From assembly GCF_003367375.1 (NCBI RefSeq), contig NZ_CP031416.1, positions 2,859,501 through 2,923,500 on the forward strand: a stretch of 64,000 nt of DNA, in the 5' to 3' direction. The translations under genes and the position numbers were made by a program. This document shows positions 52,234 through 63,925 of this stretch, piece after piece. The stretch's first letter is position 1. The number at the start of each line of letters is the position of its first letter. The DNA is from Gallaecimonas mangrovi. GTDB taxonomy: Bacteria > Pseudomonadota > Gammaproteobacteria > Enterobacterales > Gallaecimonadaceae. The notes under the pieces were generated by a model. The model searched no databases. It had not been told where the DNA came from and saw only the letters and a list, made by a program, of their open reading frames with translations.

Positions 52234-54933
52234 CTATAGCTTTTTCGGCCGCAATAAAAGCGTGTTGCTGCCTTGTTTGAGCGGCACCTGATAACGCCCG
52301 GCCAGGGTGTTAAGGGGGCGACTCGGCTGATACAAAGGACCGTAGGCATGAATGTTAAGCGCCGCATGAGGCGTTTGGGCATCTGGACCATTAAAGGTTA
52401 CCAGCACAGTGCCGTCAGTGCGGTATTGCACGGCTTTAAAGGTGCCAGCATCAAGCGTTAAATACAGCTTCAGCGGCGCAATATAAACCCGGGTTTTAAA
52501 GTCATCCTTAGGCAGCAAGGTTATGCCGTCTGCCGCCGTTGTTACCTCGCCGCCAAAACCTAACCAGCCCAGTTGCGCGTCTTTTACCAAGTAGCTACCA
52601 ATGCCATAGGCCTGGCCAAAGAAGTTAGAGCCGTAGTCGCCGGAATAAGGGTCGAACTTGAGCATATCCGGGAAGCTATGAAAGGCCGCCGATGCAAAGC
52701 CTTTTTGGTCAATATTGGTCAGACTGCCCATCATGCCGCCGTAGCCAACCCGCAACAGATACAAACTGGCGGGGTTACGCCGGTAGCTGTCGAGTAGCGG
52801 CAAGGCATTAATGGTGGAACCGTAGTGGTGTAATTGCCGCTCAATACGGCTGAATTTACCGGCGTAGAGGAAATCCCAAAAACGCCGGGCGCTGCCGTTA
52901 TAGCCCCAGTGCGGCTGCGTTAGGTCGTAGCCCAGAATAACGTCACGAGTTTCATCGGCTTGCTGGGTGTCGCCAAAATAGCGCATCCAGGCATATACCT
53001 CTTCCTGGCCGGTTGAATCCCAAGGCATTTCACTGCCAAAGGGGTATTTCATACTGGCCCAATGGTCGGCGCGTTTTTTCATGACCGCTTGCAGTTTGTC
53101 GGCTTCGCTGTTCATGCCTTCATGGCGAAGGTCTTTTAAAATAGCGACAAAAACGTCCCCTTCCATCTGCCCAAACTGGGTGTAGTAAGGCGCCAGTGTC
53201 ATCATGGCCATGGTGGTGTGGTAGGCCTGATTTAGATACCAGCGCCAGGGGTGCGCTTTAACCAGTCCTTGGTGGAAACGCGCCAGACGATAAAGCACCC
53301 ACTGCGCCGCAGCTACATGGGGGTAGTTAAAGGAACGCTCAGGTGACGCGGCGTCCTTTTTATTCCACGAGGTCCAGCTGGACCAGTCCAGATTTTTGTC
53401 GTACTGGAAGTTAGGCAGCGCCTTGGGGTCGTAATAAAAAAGGCTCTTTTTCACGCCGTACTTATAGGGCCCACTGGCGTATTGCAAGTTGCCGTCCAGC
53501 ACCTGGGTGTAGAACTGTTCAAACTTCGCCACTTCCCCGGCGTTTGGCTGACCAAGCTCTTTCATAATGGCCGCCAGCCAAGGGCCAGCACCGCCTTCGT
53601 CACTAAGGCCTGCTATCCACACCCGTGAGTCTTGCAAAATAATGTGCTTGGCTTGGTTGTCGTAGCCCATAACCGAAGGGCCGCGGCCAAAGGGGTCATT
53701 CTTGCCCTGATACCATTGCTGGTTATAAAGAAAGTGGCCCATTTTACTGACCGCCGTGGCCATAGGGTCGGTCACAAAGTAGTGGATACTTTGCTCGCTA
53801 CCGTCTTGGTAGTGCACCGTGAGCCGCGCCCGCCCCCACTTTTTGCCCGCCACTTTAAAGTGATGCCAATCGCCCTTGTCAGCACCCTGGCTGACAACCA
53901 GCGCCCCTTTCGGGGCCACCGTCATCGAGGTGATAGCACTGGGGGTATCAAGGAACAAGTCCGCAGGCAAGTCCGTTGGCACCACATAGCCAGGAATACC
54001 CACCGCTACCGGCCGCTGCTGGGCTTTTAGGGTTGCTTCAATGCCTTTAATGGACGGCGACAACACAAAGCGTACTGCCGTTTCCATGCTGGCGCCCGGT
54101 GCCAGCCATTTCGCCGTAGGCCGGTTCCACTGCTTAACACCCTGCCACTCGGTATCGCTGAAGCCTTTGCTGAGCACCATCCAGTCATAGAACCCCTCAA
54201 AGGTGGTGGTTCTGTGGGTCGGATCGTTGAAAATCAGCGGCTTGCCATCAGGCTGGGTTTTATCTAACAGCGGCATCCAGTTTTCAAGGGGGGCCTGTTG
54301 CTCGGGCACCACCAGCAGAGTGGGCCCCTTGCCATTAAGGCGTGTGACCTGCACATAGCCAGCATCCATGCCCATGTAAGGCTCGGTAAAGCTGGCTTGT
54401 TCGTGGGCTTGGTCAAGGGTGCGGCCGGTGATGACATTATCAAACACCATGGGGATGCCAAGGCCACCAATTTCAATGCGCTGCGCGGTTGGGTTGGTTA
54501 GGCGAAACCGCAGCACCAAGGCACCCTTTTCGACCAGCCAGTCCCGTTCGACCTTAAGCGGAATACCCTGCAGGTCAGCGCTGATATCGCTGGCTGCCAG
54601 CACCTTGCCCTTGGCGCTAAGGACGTTAACGCCATGGCTGGTAAGCGCCGATGAATAGTCTTGCCAGGCACCTTTACCGGCTATGCGTAGCCTGAGGTCA
54701 ATATCCCCCAGCCGGTAATAACCGGGGCCACTGTGGGCGCGGCTATGGGCGGCAGGCAGAAAATCAAAACCTCCGGCACCTTTGGGCTGCATGGAAATTA
54801 AGGTTTGCGCCTTGTCATCCAGCTCCAAGGTAAAGTGCGGGGTGTCTAAGGTTTGTGCCAGCGCCTGCTGGCTTAACCCCAGTACCAACAGCCCAAGCAA
54901 GTGGCGTTTTAGGGTGAAAGGCTTTGTTGTCAT
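52234..54933 (-). CDS. Large secreted protein, DUF5695-like (putative carbohydrate-active enzyme)
   Basis: 899 residues from the ATG at 54933 (AAGGG six bases upstream). Signal peptide to about residue 26 (LSQQALAQT). A beta-rich N-terminal half (about 30-400) is followed by an alpha-helical toroid-like part (about 420-760) rich in Trp/Tyr, with segments such as YPHVAAAQWVLYRLARFHQG, YAWMRYFGDTQQADETRDVILGYD and DPYSGDYGSNFFGQAYGIGSY, then a final beta domain. This resembles the uncharacterised DUF5695 family from glycan-degrading bacteria, but I cannot verify the match. It follows the GH2 gene by 19 bp, which supports a glycoside hydrolase or lyase role. Confidence 0.6.
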   Translation of the reverse strand: MTTKPFTLKRHLLGLLVLGLSQQALAQTLDTPHFTLELDDKAQTLISMQPKGAGGFDFLPAAHSRAHSGPGYYRLGDIDLRLRIAGKGAWQDYSSALTSHGVNVLSAKGKVLAASDISADLQGIPLKVERDWLVEKGALVLRFRLTNPTAQRIEIGGLGIPMVFDNVITGRTLDQAHEQASFTEPYMGMDAGYVQVTRLNGKGPTLLVVPEQQAPLENWMPLLDKTQPDGKPLIFNDPTHRTTTFEGFYDWMVLSKGFSDTEWQGVKQWNRPTAKWLAPGASMETAVRFVLSPSIKGIEATLKAQQRPVAVGIPGYVVPTDLPADLFLDTPSAITSMTVAPKGALVVSQGADKGDWHHFKVAGKKWGRARLTVHYQDGSEQSIHYFVTDPMATAVSKMGHFLYNQQWYQGKNDPFGRGPSVMGYDNQAKHIILQDSRVWIAGLSDEGGAGPWLAAIMKELGQPNAGEVAKFEQFYTQVLDGNLQYASGPYKYGVKKSLFYYDPKALPNFQYDKNLDWSSWTSWNKKDAASPERSFNYPHVAAAQWVLYRLARFHQGLVKAHPWRWYLNQAYHTTMAMMTLAPYYTQFGQMEGDVFVAILKDLRHEGMNSEADKLQAVMKKRADHWASMKYPFGSEMPWDSTGQEEVYAWMRYFGDTQQADETRDVILGYDLTQPHWGYNGSARRFWDFLYAGKFSRIERQLHHYGSTINALPLLDSYRRNPASLYLLRVGYGGMMGSLTNIDQKGFASAAFHSFPDMLKFDPYSGDYGSNFFGQAYGIGSYLVKDAQLGWLGFGGEVTTAADGITLLPKDDFKTRVYIAPLKLYLTLDAGTFKAVQYRTDGTVLVTFNGPDAQTPHAALNIHAYGPLYQPSRPLNTLAGRYQVPLKQGSNTLLLRPKKL

Positions 54934-54952
54934 GTTGTGCCCTTTGCGCATG

Positions 54953-58150
<3,198 letters not shown>

Positions 58151-58158
58151 AGGCGGAC

Positions 58159-59595
58159 TTAAGCCTTAAGGTAGGTCGTCCGGGTAACGGTATAAAAGGT
58201 TTTGGCTGCCCTGCCCTGTTCTCTGGCGCCATAGCTCGAGGCTCCCACGCCGCCAAAGGGCACGTGGTAGTCGATACCGGCCGTGGGCAGGTTAATCATT
58301 AACATGCCGGCCCGCGCATAGCGCTTAAAGTGCTCAGCATATTTCAAAGAACCGGTGCAAAGCCCCGCCGACAAGCCAAAGCGGCTGTCGTTAACCATGG
58401 CAAGGCCAGCGTCGTAATCGGCGACGCGAAACACTGCGGCTACCGGCCCAAAGATCTCTTCTTGGGCGATAGGGTCAGCGGCGTTGGCATGGTCAAACAA
58501 GGTTGGGGCAAAGAAGCACTCCGGTAGCGCCTCGGCGGTGCCACCAAATACCAGTCTGGCGCCGGGGTGCTGCTCCATGGCCGCCGTTTGGCGGCTAATC
58601 AGCGCTTTTTGGTTCGCTGATGCCAGCGGCCCAATATGGGTATCGGCGGCCAGCGGATCGCCAACCTTATGTTCAGCAACCCGCTCACTCAGCCGGGCCA
58701 CAAAAGCGTCAGCGATGGCCTCTTCAACAATAATGCGAGAGGTGGCAGTGCAGCGCTGGCCAGCGGCTAAAAAGGCGCCGTTAAGGGCGGTTTCCACGGC
58801 GCTATTAAGGTCACTGTCTTTGAGTACCAACAGCGCGTTAACGCCGCCCATTTCGGTTTGCACCGCGACACCGCGCTCGGCAGCGGCCATACGTACTTTT
58901 TTGCCGGTAGCCACAGAGCCGGTAAAACTCAGCGCGTTAACCTCGGGGTGATGGCAAATCGCCGCCCCAGTTTCACCGCCGCCTAAAACCATATTCACGG
59001 CGCCCGGCAGCACGCCGACCTCACCAATAATGTCCATTAACGCCTGGGCGGTGGCCGAGGATAACTCCGACGGCTTCCACACCACGGTATTGCCGTAAGC
59101 CAGGGCCGGGGCAATTTTCCAGGCTGGAATGGCGATGGGGAAATTCCACGGCGTGATTTGGCCAATAACGCCTAGCGGCGCGTATTCAATTTCAACCATG
59201 GCGCCGTTGCGAGTGGACTCTAAACGCTCACCAACAATGCGCAGCGCCTCACCCGCGAAAAAGCCGAAAATGCGCGCCGCCCGGCCGACTTCCCCTTTGG
59301 CGTCGCCCAGGGTTTTACCGGTTTCACGGGCGATAAGCTTGGCCAGCTCATCACTGCGGGCATTGATAAGCGATTGCGCCCTTAATAAGGCGTCTGACCG
59401 CGCTTCAATACCCTGGTCGCGAAAACGCAAAAAGGCAGCTTTGGCGGCGGCGACGGCATGACAAACCAGCGCTTGGTCAGCGGCAGGAATAGCCACTTTG
59501 AGGTCAGCAGCGTTAGCGGGGTTGTACTGGGCGAGTGTCGCCTCACCCAGTACCTTTTCACCACCGATAACATGCGAAAGTTCAATAACTTGCAT
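58159..59595 (-). CDS. Aldehyde dehydrogenase, probable 2-oxoglutarate semialdehyde dehydrogenase
   Basis: 478 residues. NAD(P)+-dependent ALDH with oxyanion Asn in TPWNFP (Asn151), cofactor Lys174 (VWKPSE), general base Glu248 (QTEMGG) and nucleophile Cys282 (AAGQRCTATSR). Such enzymes oxidise 2,5-dioxopentanoate to 2-oxoglutarate in hydroxyproline, arabinose and glucarate pathways. Its position 12 bp after the hydroxyproline epimerase gene and in one operon with the DapA-type deaminase argues for the last step of 4-hydroxyproline breakdown. Substrate is inferred from context. Confidence 0.85.
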   Translation of the reverse strand: MQVIELSHVIGGEKVLGEATLAQYNPANAADLKVAIPAADQALVCHAVAAAKAAFLRFRDQGIEARSDALLRAQSLINARSDELAKLIARETGKTLGDAKGEVGRAARIFGFFAGEALRIVGERLESTRNGAMVEIEYAPLGVIGQITPWNFPIAIPAWKIAPALAYGNTVVWKPSELSSATAQALMDIIGEVGVLPGAVNMVLGGGETGAAICHHPEVNALSFTGSVATGKKVRMAAAERGVAVQTEMGGVNALLVLKDSDLNSAVETALNGAFLAAGQRCTATSRIIVEEAIADAFVARLSERVAEHKVGDPLAADTHIGPLASANQKALISRQTAAMEQHPGARLVFGGTAEALPECFFAPTLFDHANAADPIAQEEIFGPVAAVFRVADYDAGLAMVNDSRFGLSAGLCTGSLKYAEHFKRYARAGMLMINLPTAGIDYHVPFGGVGASSYGAREQGRAAKTFYTVTRTTYLKA

Positions 59596-59607
59596 TACAA
59601 CAATCCC

Positions 59608-60606
59608 TTACACCACCAAGAAGCCTTCGGGGAAAGGCTCAGCATCGTCTATCCAGATTTGGTTAAACCCGGTTGAAAAGGCGGTGCCTTGAATGGATGG
59701 CACTATGGCGCTGTTACCCGCCAGCTCGGTGATGGCTTCAACACGGCCGATAAAACGGCTTTTGATGTAGCTTTCGTGAATGAAGGTATCGCCGGCTTTA
59801 AGCTTGCCCTTGGCGGCTAACTGCGCCATGCGGGCAGAGGTACCGGTGCCACAGGGGCTGCGGTCGATGGCTTTATCGCCATAGAACACCGCATTACGGC
59901 CATGGGCGTCACTAGAGGCCGGTTTGTCGGCCCAAAGCACGTGGCTAACGCCGTTAATGGCAGGGTTTAGCGGATGCACCGGCTTAAACTGCTGCTGCAC
60001 GGCGGCGCGAATTTTTGGGCTCAGGCGCAAAATGTCGCTAGCGCTCATGCTGTCGAGGCCGTCATAACCGGGCTGAGGGTCAACAATGGCGTAGTAGTTA
60101 CCGCCGTAAGAAACATCAACGGTGAGTTCGCCAAAGTCGGGCACATCAACCTTAAGACCTTCAATAGCCAAATAGCTGGGCACATTACGCAGCTTGACCC
60201 AGTCGACCTTGGCGCCGGTCTTTTGGTATTCCACTTCAATGAGCCCGGCCGGCGCTTCCATCACCAAACGGCCTTCGGTTTTCGGCTGAATAAGGCCGTG
60301 TTCCAGGCCAAAGGTGATGATGCCAATAGAGCCATGGCCACACATCGGCAGGCAGCCACTGGTTTCAATAAAAATGACCCCAAAATCCGCTTTCGGATCC
60401 TTGGGCGGATAAATAAAGCCGCCGGACATCATGTCGTGTCCACGCGGCTCAAACATCAACCCTTTACGGATCCAATCGAATTCGGCCATGAAATGCTGGC
60501 GCATTTCACTGAGGTTATTGCCTTGTAAGATGGGATGGCCACCCACCACCAACCGCACCGGGTTGCCAGCAGTGTGACCATCAATACAGAAAAAGGTGTG
60601 CCTCAT
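59608..60606 (-). CDS. 4-hydroxyproline 2-epimerase (proline-racemase family)
   Basis: 332 residues. Diaminopimelate-epimerase-like fold with two catalytic cysteines: Cys89 in PMCGHGSIG and Cys252 in DRSPCGTGTSA. The Cys/Cys pair separates racemases/epimerases from the Cys/Thr trans-3-hydroxyproline dehydratases. The EPRGHDMMSGG segment and the locus context favour 4-hydroxyproline over proline as substrate. It converts trans-4-hydroxy-L-proline to cis-4-hydroxy-D-proline, the first step of the pathway. Cytoplasmic. It follows the DapA-like gene by 23 bp. Confidence 0.88.
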   Translation of the reverse strand: MRHTFFCIDGHTAGNPVRLVVGGHPILQGNNLSEMRQHFMAEFDWIRKGLMFEPRGHDMMSGGFIYPPKDPKADFGVIFIETSGCLPMCGHGSIGIITFGLEHGLIQPKTEGRLVMEAPAGLIEVEYQKTGAKVDWVKLRNVPSYLAIEGLKVDVPDFGELTVDVSYGGNYYAIVDPQPGYDGLDSMSASDILRLSPKIRAAVQQQFKPVHPLNPAINGVSHVLWADKPASSDAHGRNAVFYGDKAIDRSPCGTGTSARMAQLAAKGKLKAGDTFIHESYIKSRFIGRVEAITELAGNSAIVPSIQGTAFSTGFNQIWIDDAEPFPEGFLVV

Positions 60607-60629
60607 TTGGGCCCTCTTTATGGCAACAA

Positions 60630-61526
60630 TTACCCTTTGGTAGGACGGGTAGCAGCAGCTTTTTCAACCATGGCAATAACGTCTTCGCGGCGTTTGCCAG
60701 CCAGTGGCAGGCGCGGCATACGTACACGTTCGCTACCACGACCCATGATTTGCTCTGACAATTTAATGGCTTGTACCAAGTCGTGGCCAGCATCCAGGTG
60801 CAGCAACGGCATGAACCAGCGATAGATCTCAAGGGCACGGGCCATATCACCGGCTTTAAAGGCACGAATCAGTTCAACCGATTCTTGCGGGAAGGCGGAA
60901 GTCAGGCCAGATACCCAGGCACAGGCACCCAGCATCATGCCTTCAAGGGCAACGTCATCAAGACCGGCCAACACGTGGAAACGGTCGCCATAGGCATTGA
61001 GCAAGTCAGTGTAACGACGGGTATCGGAAGCACTTTCTTTAATGGCAACAATGTTGTCTACCTCAACCAACTTGGCCAAGGAATCGATGCTGACATTGAC
61101 CCGGTAAGAGGTGGGGTTGTTGTACAGCATGATAGGCAGGTTGGTTTCGGCAGCAACGGCCTTAAAGTGAGCGATAAGCTCGTCTTCGGTGGGCACATAA
61201 ACCATGGCCGGCAGCAGCATCAGCGCATCAGCGCCGGCTTTTTCTGCGTCTTTAGCAAAGGCAATGGCGCGCTCGGTGGTAAATTCTGAGACACCGGCAA
61301 TAACGGGTTTGTCGCCTTTGGCTTCAACAGCGGCGGCCACAACTTTGCGTTTTTCTTCTGGCTCCAGTGAGTTGTTCTCACCACAGGTACCAATAATAAC
61401 CAAACCGTCGACACCGTCGTTCAACAGATTGGTAAAACCCTGTTGGGTGGCATCAAAATCAATCGCAAGGCTTTCATCAAACTGCGTTGTTGCTGCAGGA
61501 AATACACCGGACCATTGCATACTCAT
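60630..61526 (-). CDS. DapA-family lyase, probable 1-pyrroline-4-hydroxy-2-carboxylate deaminase
   Basis: 298 residues, class I aldolase fold of the DHDPS/NAL superfamily. Schiff-base Lys163 (VAIKESASD), Tyr135 (LYNNPTSYR) and the GTCGENNSLEPEEK substrate loop are visible. A biosynthetic DapA role is unlikely in this operon; the linked epimerase, D-amino-acid dehydrogenase and aldehyde dehydrogenase fit the deaminase that makes 2,5-dioxopentanoate from pyrroline-4-hydroxy-2-carboxylate. GGGA precedes the ATG. First gene of the operon, with a GntR box about 50 bp upstream. Confidence 0.85.
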   Translation of the reverse strand: MSMQWSGVFPAATTQFDESLAIDFDATQQGFTNLLNDGVDGLVIIGTCGENNSLEPEEKRKVVAAAVEAKGDKPVIAGVSEFTTERAIAFAKDAEKAGADALMLLPAMVYVPTEDELIAHFKAVAAETNLPIMLYNNPTSYRVNVSIDSLAKLVEVDNIVAIKESASDTRRYTDLLNAYGDRFHVLAGLDDVALEGMMLGACAWVSGLTSAFPQESVELIRAFKAGDMARALEIYRWFMPLLHLDAGHDLVQAIKLSEQIMGRGSERVRMPRLPLAGKRREDVIAMVEKAAATRPTKG

Positions 61527-61572
61527 TCTTTTCCCTCACTGATATTCGTGATCTTCACATCTAGATATACAT

Positions 61573-61586
61573 TATATCGTATACCA
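61573..61586. promoter_or_regulatory. GntR-box upstream of the DapA-like gene
   Basis: TATATCGTATACC, matching the site shared by the GH127/DUF885 promoter in all thirteen positions of the minus-strand reading. It lies 47-60 bp before the start codon at 61526, in a range that would block RNA polymerase. Confidence 0.62.
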
Positions 61587-61651
61587 AAACCAAACAAGAT
61601 GAAACTTTTCTTAACCATCAAAAACTAGAGCTAGGCCACAGATGGCGTGGC

Positions 61652-62887
61652 TTAGCAGCCAAATCGGGACAGCGAAAAAGCCGTTAACGATTGCGACAAT
61701 TTTTTGTCACCCATCAGTTGCGCCATTAATTTCCCGGTAACAGGTGCCAAGGTCAGCCCCAGGTGTTGGTGGCCAAAGGCGTAGTAAAGGTTATTGGCTT
61801 TATCGCTTTGCCCCATCGCTGGCAGGTAGTCGGGTAAGGTGGGGCGGGCGCCATGCCATTGGCTGATGTTGTCGGTTAGCGGCAGGCCAAGCTCAGCGCT
61901 GTGGCGCAATAACTGCTGCCATTTACGCGGGTCGGGTTTAGCGTCAAGGGATGACAGCTCAACAAAGCTGCAGGCACGAAGCCGGTTCTCGAAACGGGTG
62001 ACAATAAGAGAGCGGTCTTCAAACACCACTGGCGGCAATTCCGCTGGCCAGCGGGCAGGATCCCAGTCGGCTTCGATGTGATAACCCCGTTCGGCCAGCA
62101 GTGGCACCCCGGGGTGAATGTCGGCCAGCACTTTGGCAGAAGCGGCGCCACCGCAGACTAAAATTTGGTCAAAACTTTCAAAACCATCGATAACCGCCCT
62201 GCCCTCACGTAAGCGCAGTTTGCCCACCGCCAATTCTCGCCAGCGGCCTCCGGCGGCAATAAAGGCGGCTTTAAGCTCGGCAGCCAAGGTTTTATGGCGG
62301 ATGATTTGGCCGGTACCAGAAAAGGCGATACCCGCGTGCATGGGTTCACTCAGTTGCTGCTCAATATGGCTTAACTGGCTTGCCTCAAGGTCAGTAAAAG
62401 TGGCCTTACCGATATCGGCGCCTTGCCATGCCGCCCGGCTTTTTTCGCTGCTTTTAGGGCTTTCCCAAAGCACCCAATGGCCTTGTTGCTGATACTGCGG
62501 CTGCGCGCTGTTAAGCTCTGCTGCCAAGGCTTGCCAGTGCGTCGCGGCGTCAATGACCAGCTCAGTTAACGCCGCCTTACCCTTGGCAAAATTTCCCGGG
62601 GTTGAGGCTTTAAGATAGCGCCAGATCCAACCGCCGATCCCCGGTGTGGAGAAATCGAAATCCAGGGCACCGCCAACACGAAATAAACGTTTAGGGGCTG
62701 ACTTAATGGCCGCAAAGGACGCCAGCGGCGTCACTTGCTCGGTGGCGATATGGCCGGCGTTATTCCACGAAGCGGCGTTTAGTTCGGGGTCGTTATCCAG
62801 CACCGTGACATCCATGCCCTGACGCTGAAGAAAATAACCGCAGCAGCGGCCAACAATACCGCCACCAATAATTGCAACACTGGGCAC
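61652..62887 (-). CDS. DadA-like FAD-dependent D-amino-acid dehydrogenase (probable D-hydroxyproline dehydrogenase)
   Basis: 411 residues with a GTG start (GGGGTGA upstream; the only ATG nearby is followed by a stop). N-terminal FAD motif VAIIGGGIVGRCCGYFLQRQGMDVTVLD, then NAASWNNAGHIATEQVTPLAS typical of the DadA branch, and a C-terminal YYAFGHQHLGLTLAPVTGKLMAQL. It should oxidise cis-4-hydroxy-D-proline to 1-pyrroline-4-hydroxy-2-carboxylate and pass electrons to a carrier. It has its own promoter with a GntR box, 126 bp from the deaminase gene, and sits directly before gntR's terminator. Confidence 0.85.
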   Translation of the reverse strand: MPSVAIIGGGIVGRCCGYFLQRQGMDVTVLDNDPELNAASWNNAGHIATEQVTPLASFAAIKSAPKRLFRVGGALDFDFSTPGIGGWIWRYLKASTPGNFAKGKAALTELVIDAATHWQALAAELNSAQPQYQQQGHWVLWESPKSSEKSRAAWQGADIGKATFTDLEASQLSHIEQQLSEPMHAGIAFSGTGQIIRHKTLAAELKAAFIAAGGRWRELAVGKLRLREGRAVIDGFESFDQILVCGGAASAKVLADIHPGVPLLAERGYHIEADWDPARWPAELPPVVFEDRSLIVTRFENRLRACSFVELSSLDAKPDPRKWQQLLRHSAELGLPLTDNISQWHGARPTLPDYLPAMGQSDKANNLYYAFGHQHLGLTLAPVTGKLMAQLMGDKKLSQSLTAFSLSRFGC

Positions 62888-62916
62888 TCGCTCACCCCAT
62901 CACACCTGAAATATAA

Positions 62917-62945
62917 ATTCGTATACTATATATGAAATACGAAAT
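62917..62945. promoter_or_regulatory. GntR-box upstream of the FAD dehydrogenase
   Basis: AATTCGTATACTATATATG, followed by AAATACGAAAT. The GTATAC core and TATAT flank match the site at 48601-48616 at most positions. It lies 30-58 bp before the GTG start at 62887. Confidence 0.6.
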
Positions 62946-62984
62946 AGACAATTACGCCCATCCAGGAACGGGACAAAACCGTCA

Positions 62985-63014
62985 TAAAAAAAGCCAACCG
63001 GCAGGTTGGCTTTT
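62985..63014 (-). terminator. Terminator of gntR
   Basis: Stem AAGCCAACC / GGTTGGCTT with loop GGCA, and a T-run on the minus strand. It resembles the two 34-bp terminators at 36641 and 41048 but is not identical. Confidence 0.85.
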
Positions 63015-63017
63015 GCT

Positions 63018-63668
63018 TTATTCGTTCGGCAATTGCTGACGTAAGTCGTCTAGCGTGCCCTTGGTATGATCTTTAATGAGCTTTTTCACCAATTTGGCAT
63101 CCCTTGCCATCCAAGCATCAAAGATCTGTTGATGCTCGTAAAAGGCGCTCTCTTCACGATTAGGTGGCTCAAGGTGTTTGCGCACATAACGCTCAGACAA
63201 CAAGTGCAGTTTTTCCAGCACGTTTTGCGTCACACTGCGGTTGGCCGGGGCGGTCAGTGCTAAGTGAAAGGCGCGGTTGATGGTTACAGCGTCAGGGGAG
63301 CATTCGTCAGACAGCTCACGCAGTTTCAAAAACACCTTCTCGGCGTAAGCGCGCTGCTCGTCATCAGCCAGCTTACAGGCTTCGGCTGCCGCTTCTGGCT
63401 CTACCGTTAGGCGAAGGTGAAACACATCTTCAGCTTCATCGACCGTTAAAGGACGAACCAAAAAACCCCGGTTAGGGTGCGAGATCAACAGTCCGTCGTG
63501 TTCGAGGCGGGTCAGAGCTTCACGCAGCGGGATCTTACTGACCCCAAGGCCTTTGGAAAGCGCATCTTGTCTGATCGGCTTGGACGGCAGCATGTCATTA
63601 GACAAGATCCGTTCACGCAAGATCTCATATGCCTGTTCAGACAAAGTCTTGACCACTATAGATGACAT
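63018..63668 (-). CDS. GntR-family regulator, FCD (FadR-like) subfamily
   Basis: 216 residues. N-terminal winged HTH (about 5-70: LSEQAYEILRERILSNDMLPSKPIRQDALSKGLGVSKIPLREALTRLEHDGLLIS) and an all-helical FCD effector domain (about 75-210) with RLTVEPEAA, the NRAFHLALTAPANRS metal-site region and ESAFYEHQQIFDAWMARDAKL. FCD regulators usually bind a carboxylate or amino acid. Its location beside the hydroxyproline genes and a GTATAC motif before every nearby operon suggest that it represses this locus until a hydroxyproline-pathway intermediate appears. Confidence 0.88.
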   Translation of the reverse strand: MSSIVVKTLSEQAYEILRERILSNDMLPSKPIRQDALSKGLGVSKIPLREALTRLEHDGLLISHPNRGFLVRPLTVDEAEDVFHLRLTVEPEAAAEACKLADDEQRAYAEKVFLKLRELSDECSPDAVTINRAFHLALTAPANRSVTQNVLEKLHLLSERYVRKHLEPPNREESAFYEHQQIFDAWMARDAKLVKKLIKDHTKGTLDDLRQQLPNE

Positions 63669-63776
63669 AAATTGGCTCCGATGCCTAAAGTGTGTTCCTG
63701 CATAGCGTGGGTGCTGGGCTTGGACAAATAGATAGGCTTATCAAGGTGCGGCATAAATAACTCACTAAGGCAAACA

Positions 63777-63813
63777 TTATACTATATACCTACCTAACTG
63801 CATACTGTATAAC
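63777..63813. promoter_or_regulatory. Weak GntR-box pair upstream of gntR
   Basis: ATTATACTATATACC (from 63777) and GCATACTGTATAACG (from 63800) loosely resemble the GTATAC-type sites. They lie about 110-145 bp upstream of the gntR start, possibly for autoregulation. Confidence 0.4.
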
Positions 63814-63892
63814 GGCCCAGCCAGCACCCTGCCCGCCCAAGCACGGTTTTTTCCTTAGTCAGTCCTTATCGCAAAAAATGGTGGCGCAATAA

Positions 63893-63922
63893 AAAAAGCC
63901 AGGTTAGATAACCTGGCTTTTT
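63893..63922. terminator. Bidirectional terminator
   Basis: Stem AAAAAGCCAGGTTA / TAACCTGGCTTTTT with loop GA. It ends the partial minus-strand gene at the right edge. Confidence 0.9.
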
Positions 63923-63925
63923 GGC

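Noticed and set aside
59608-60606. Proline-racemase-family protein as trans-3-hydroxyproline dehydratase
   Set aside because: Those enzymes carry Thr in place of the second catalytic Cys; here Cys252 is present.
60630-61526. DapA homologue as the lysine-biosynthetic enzyme
   Set aside because: It is the first gene of an operon with hydroxyproline epimerase and ALDH under the GntR box; biosynthetic dapA would not be expected there.
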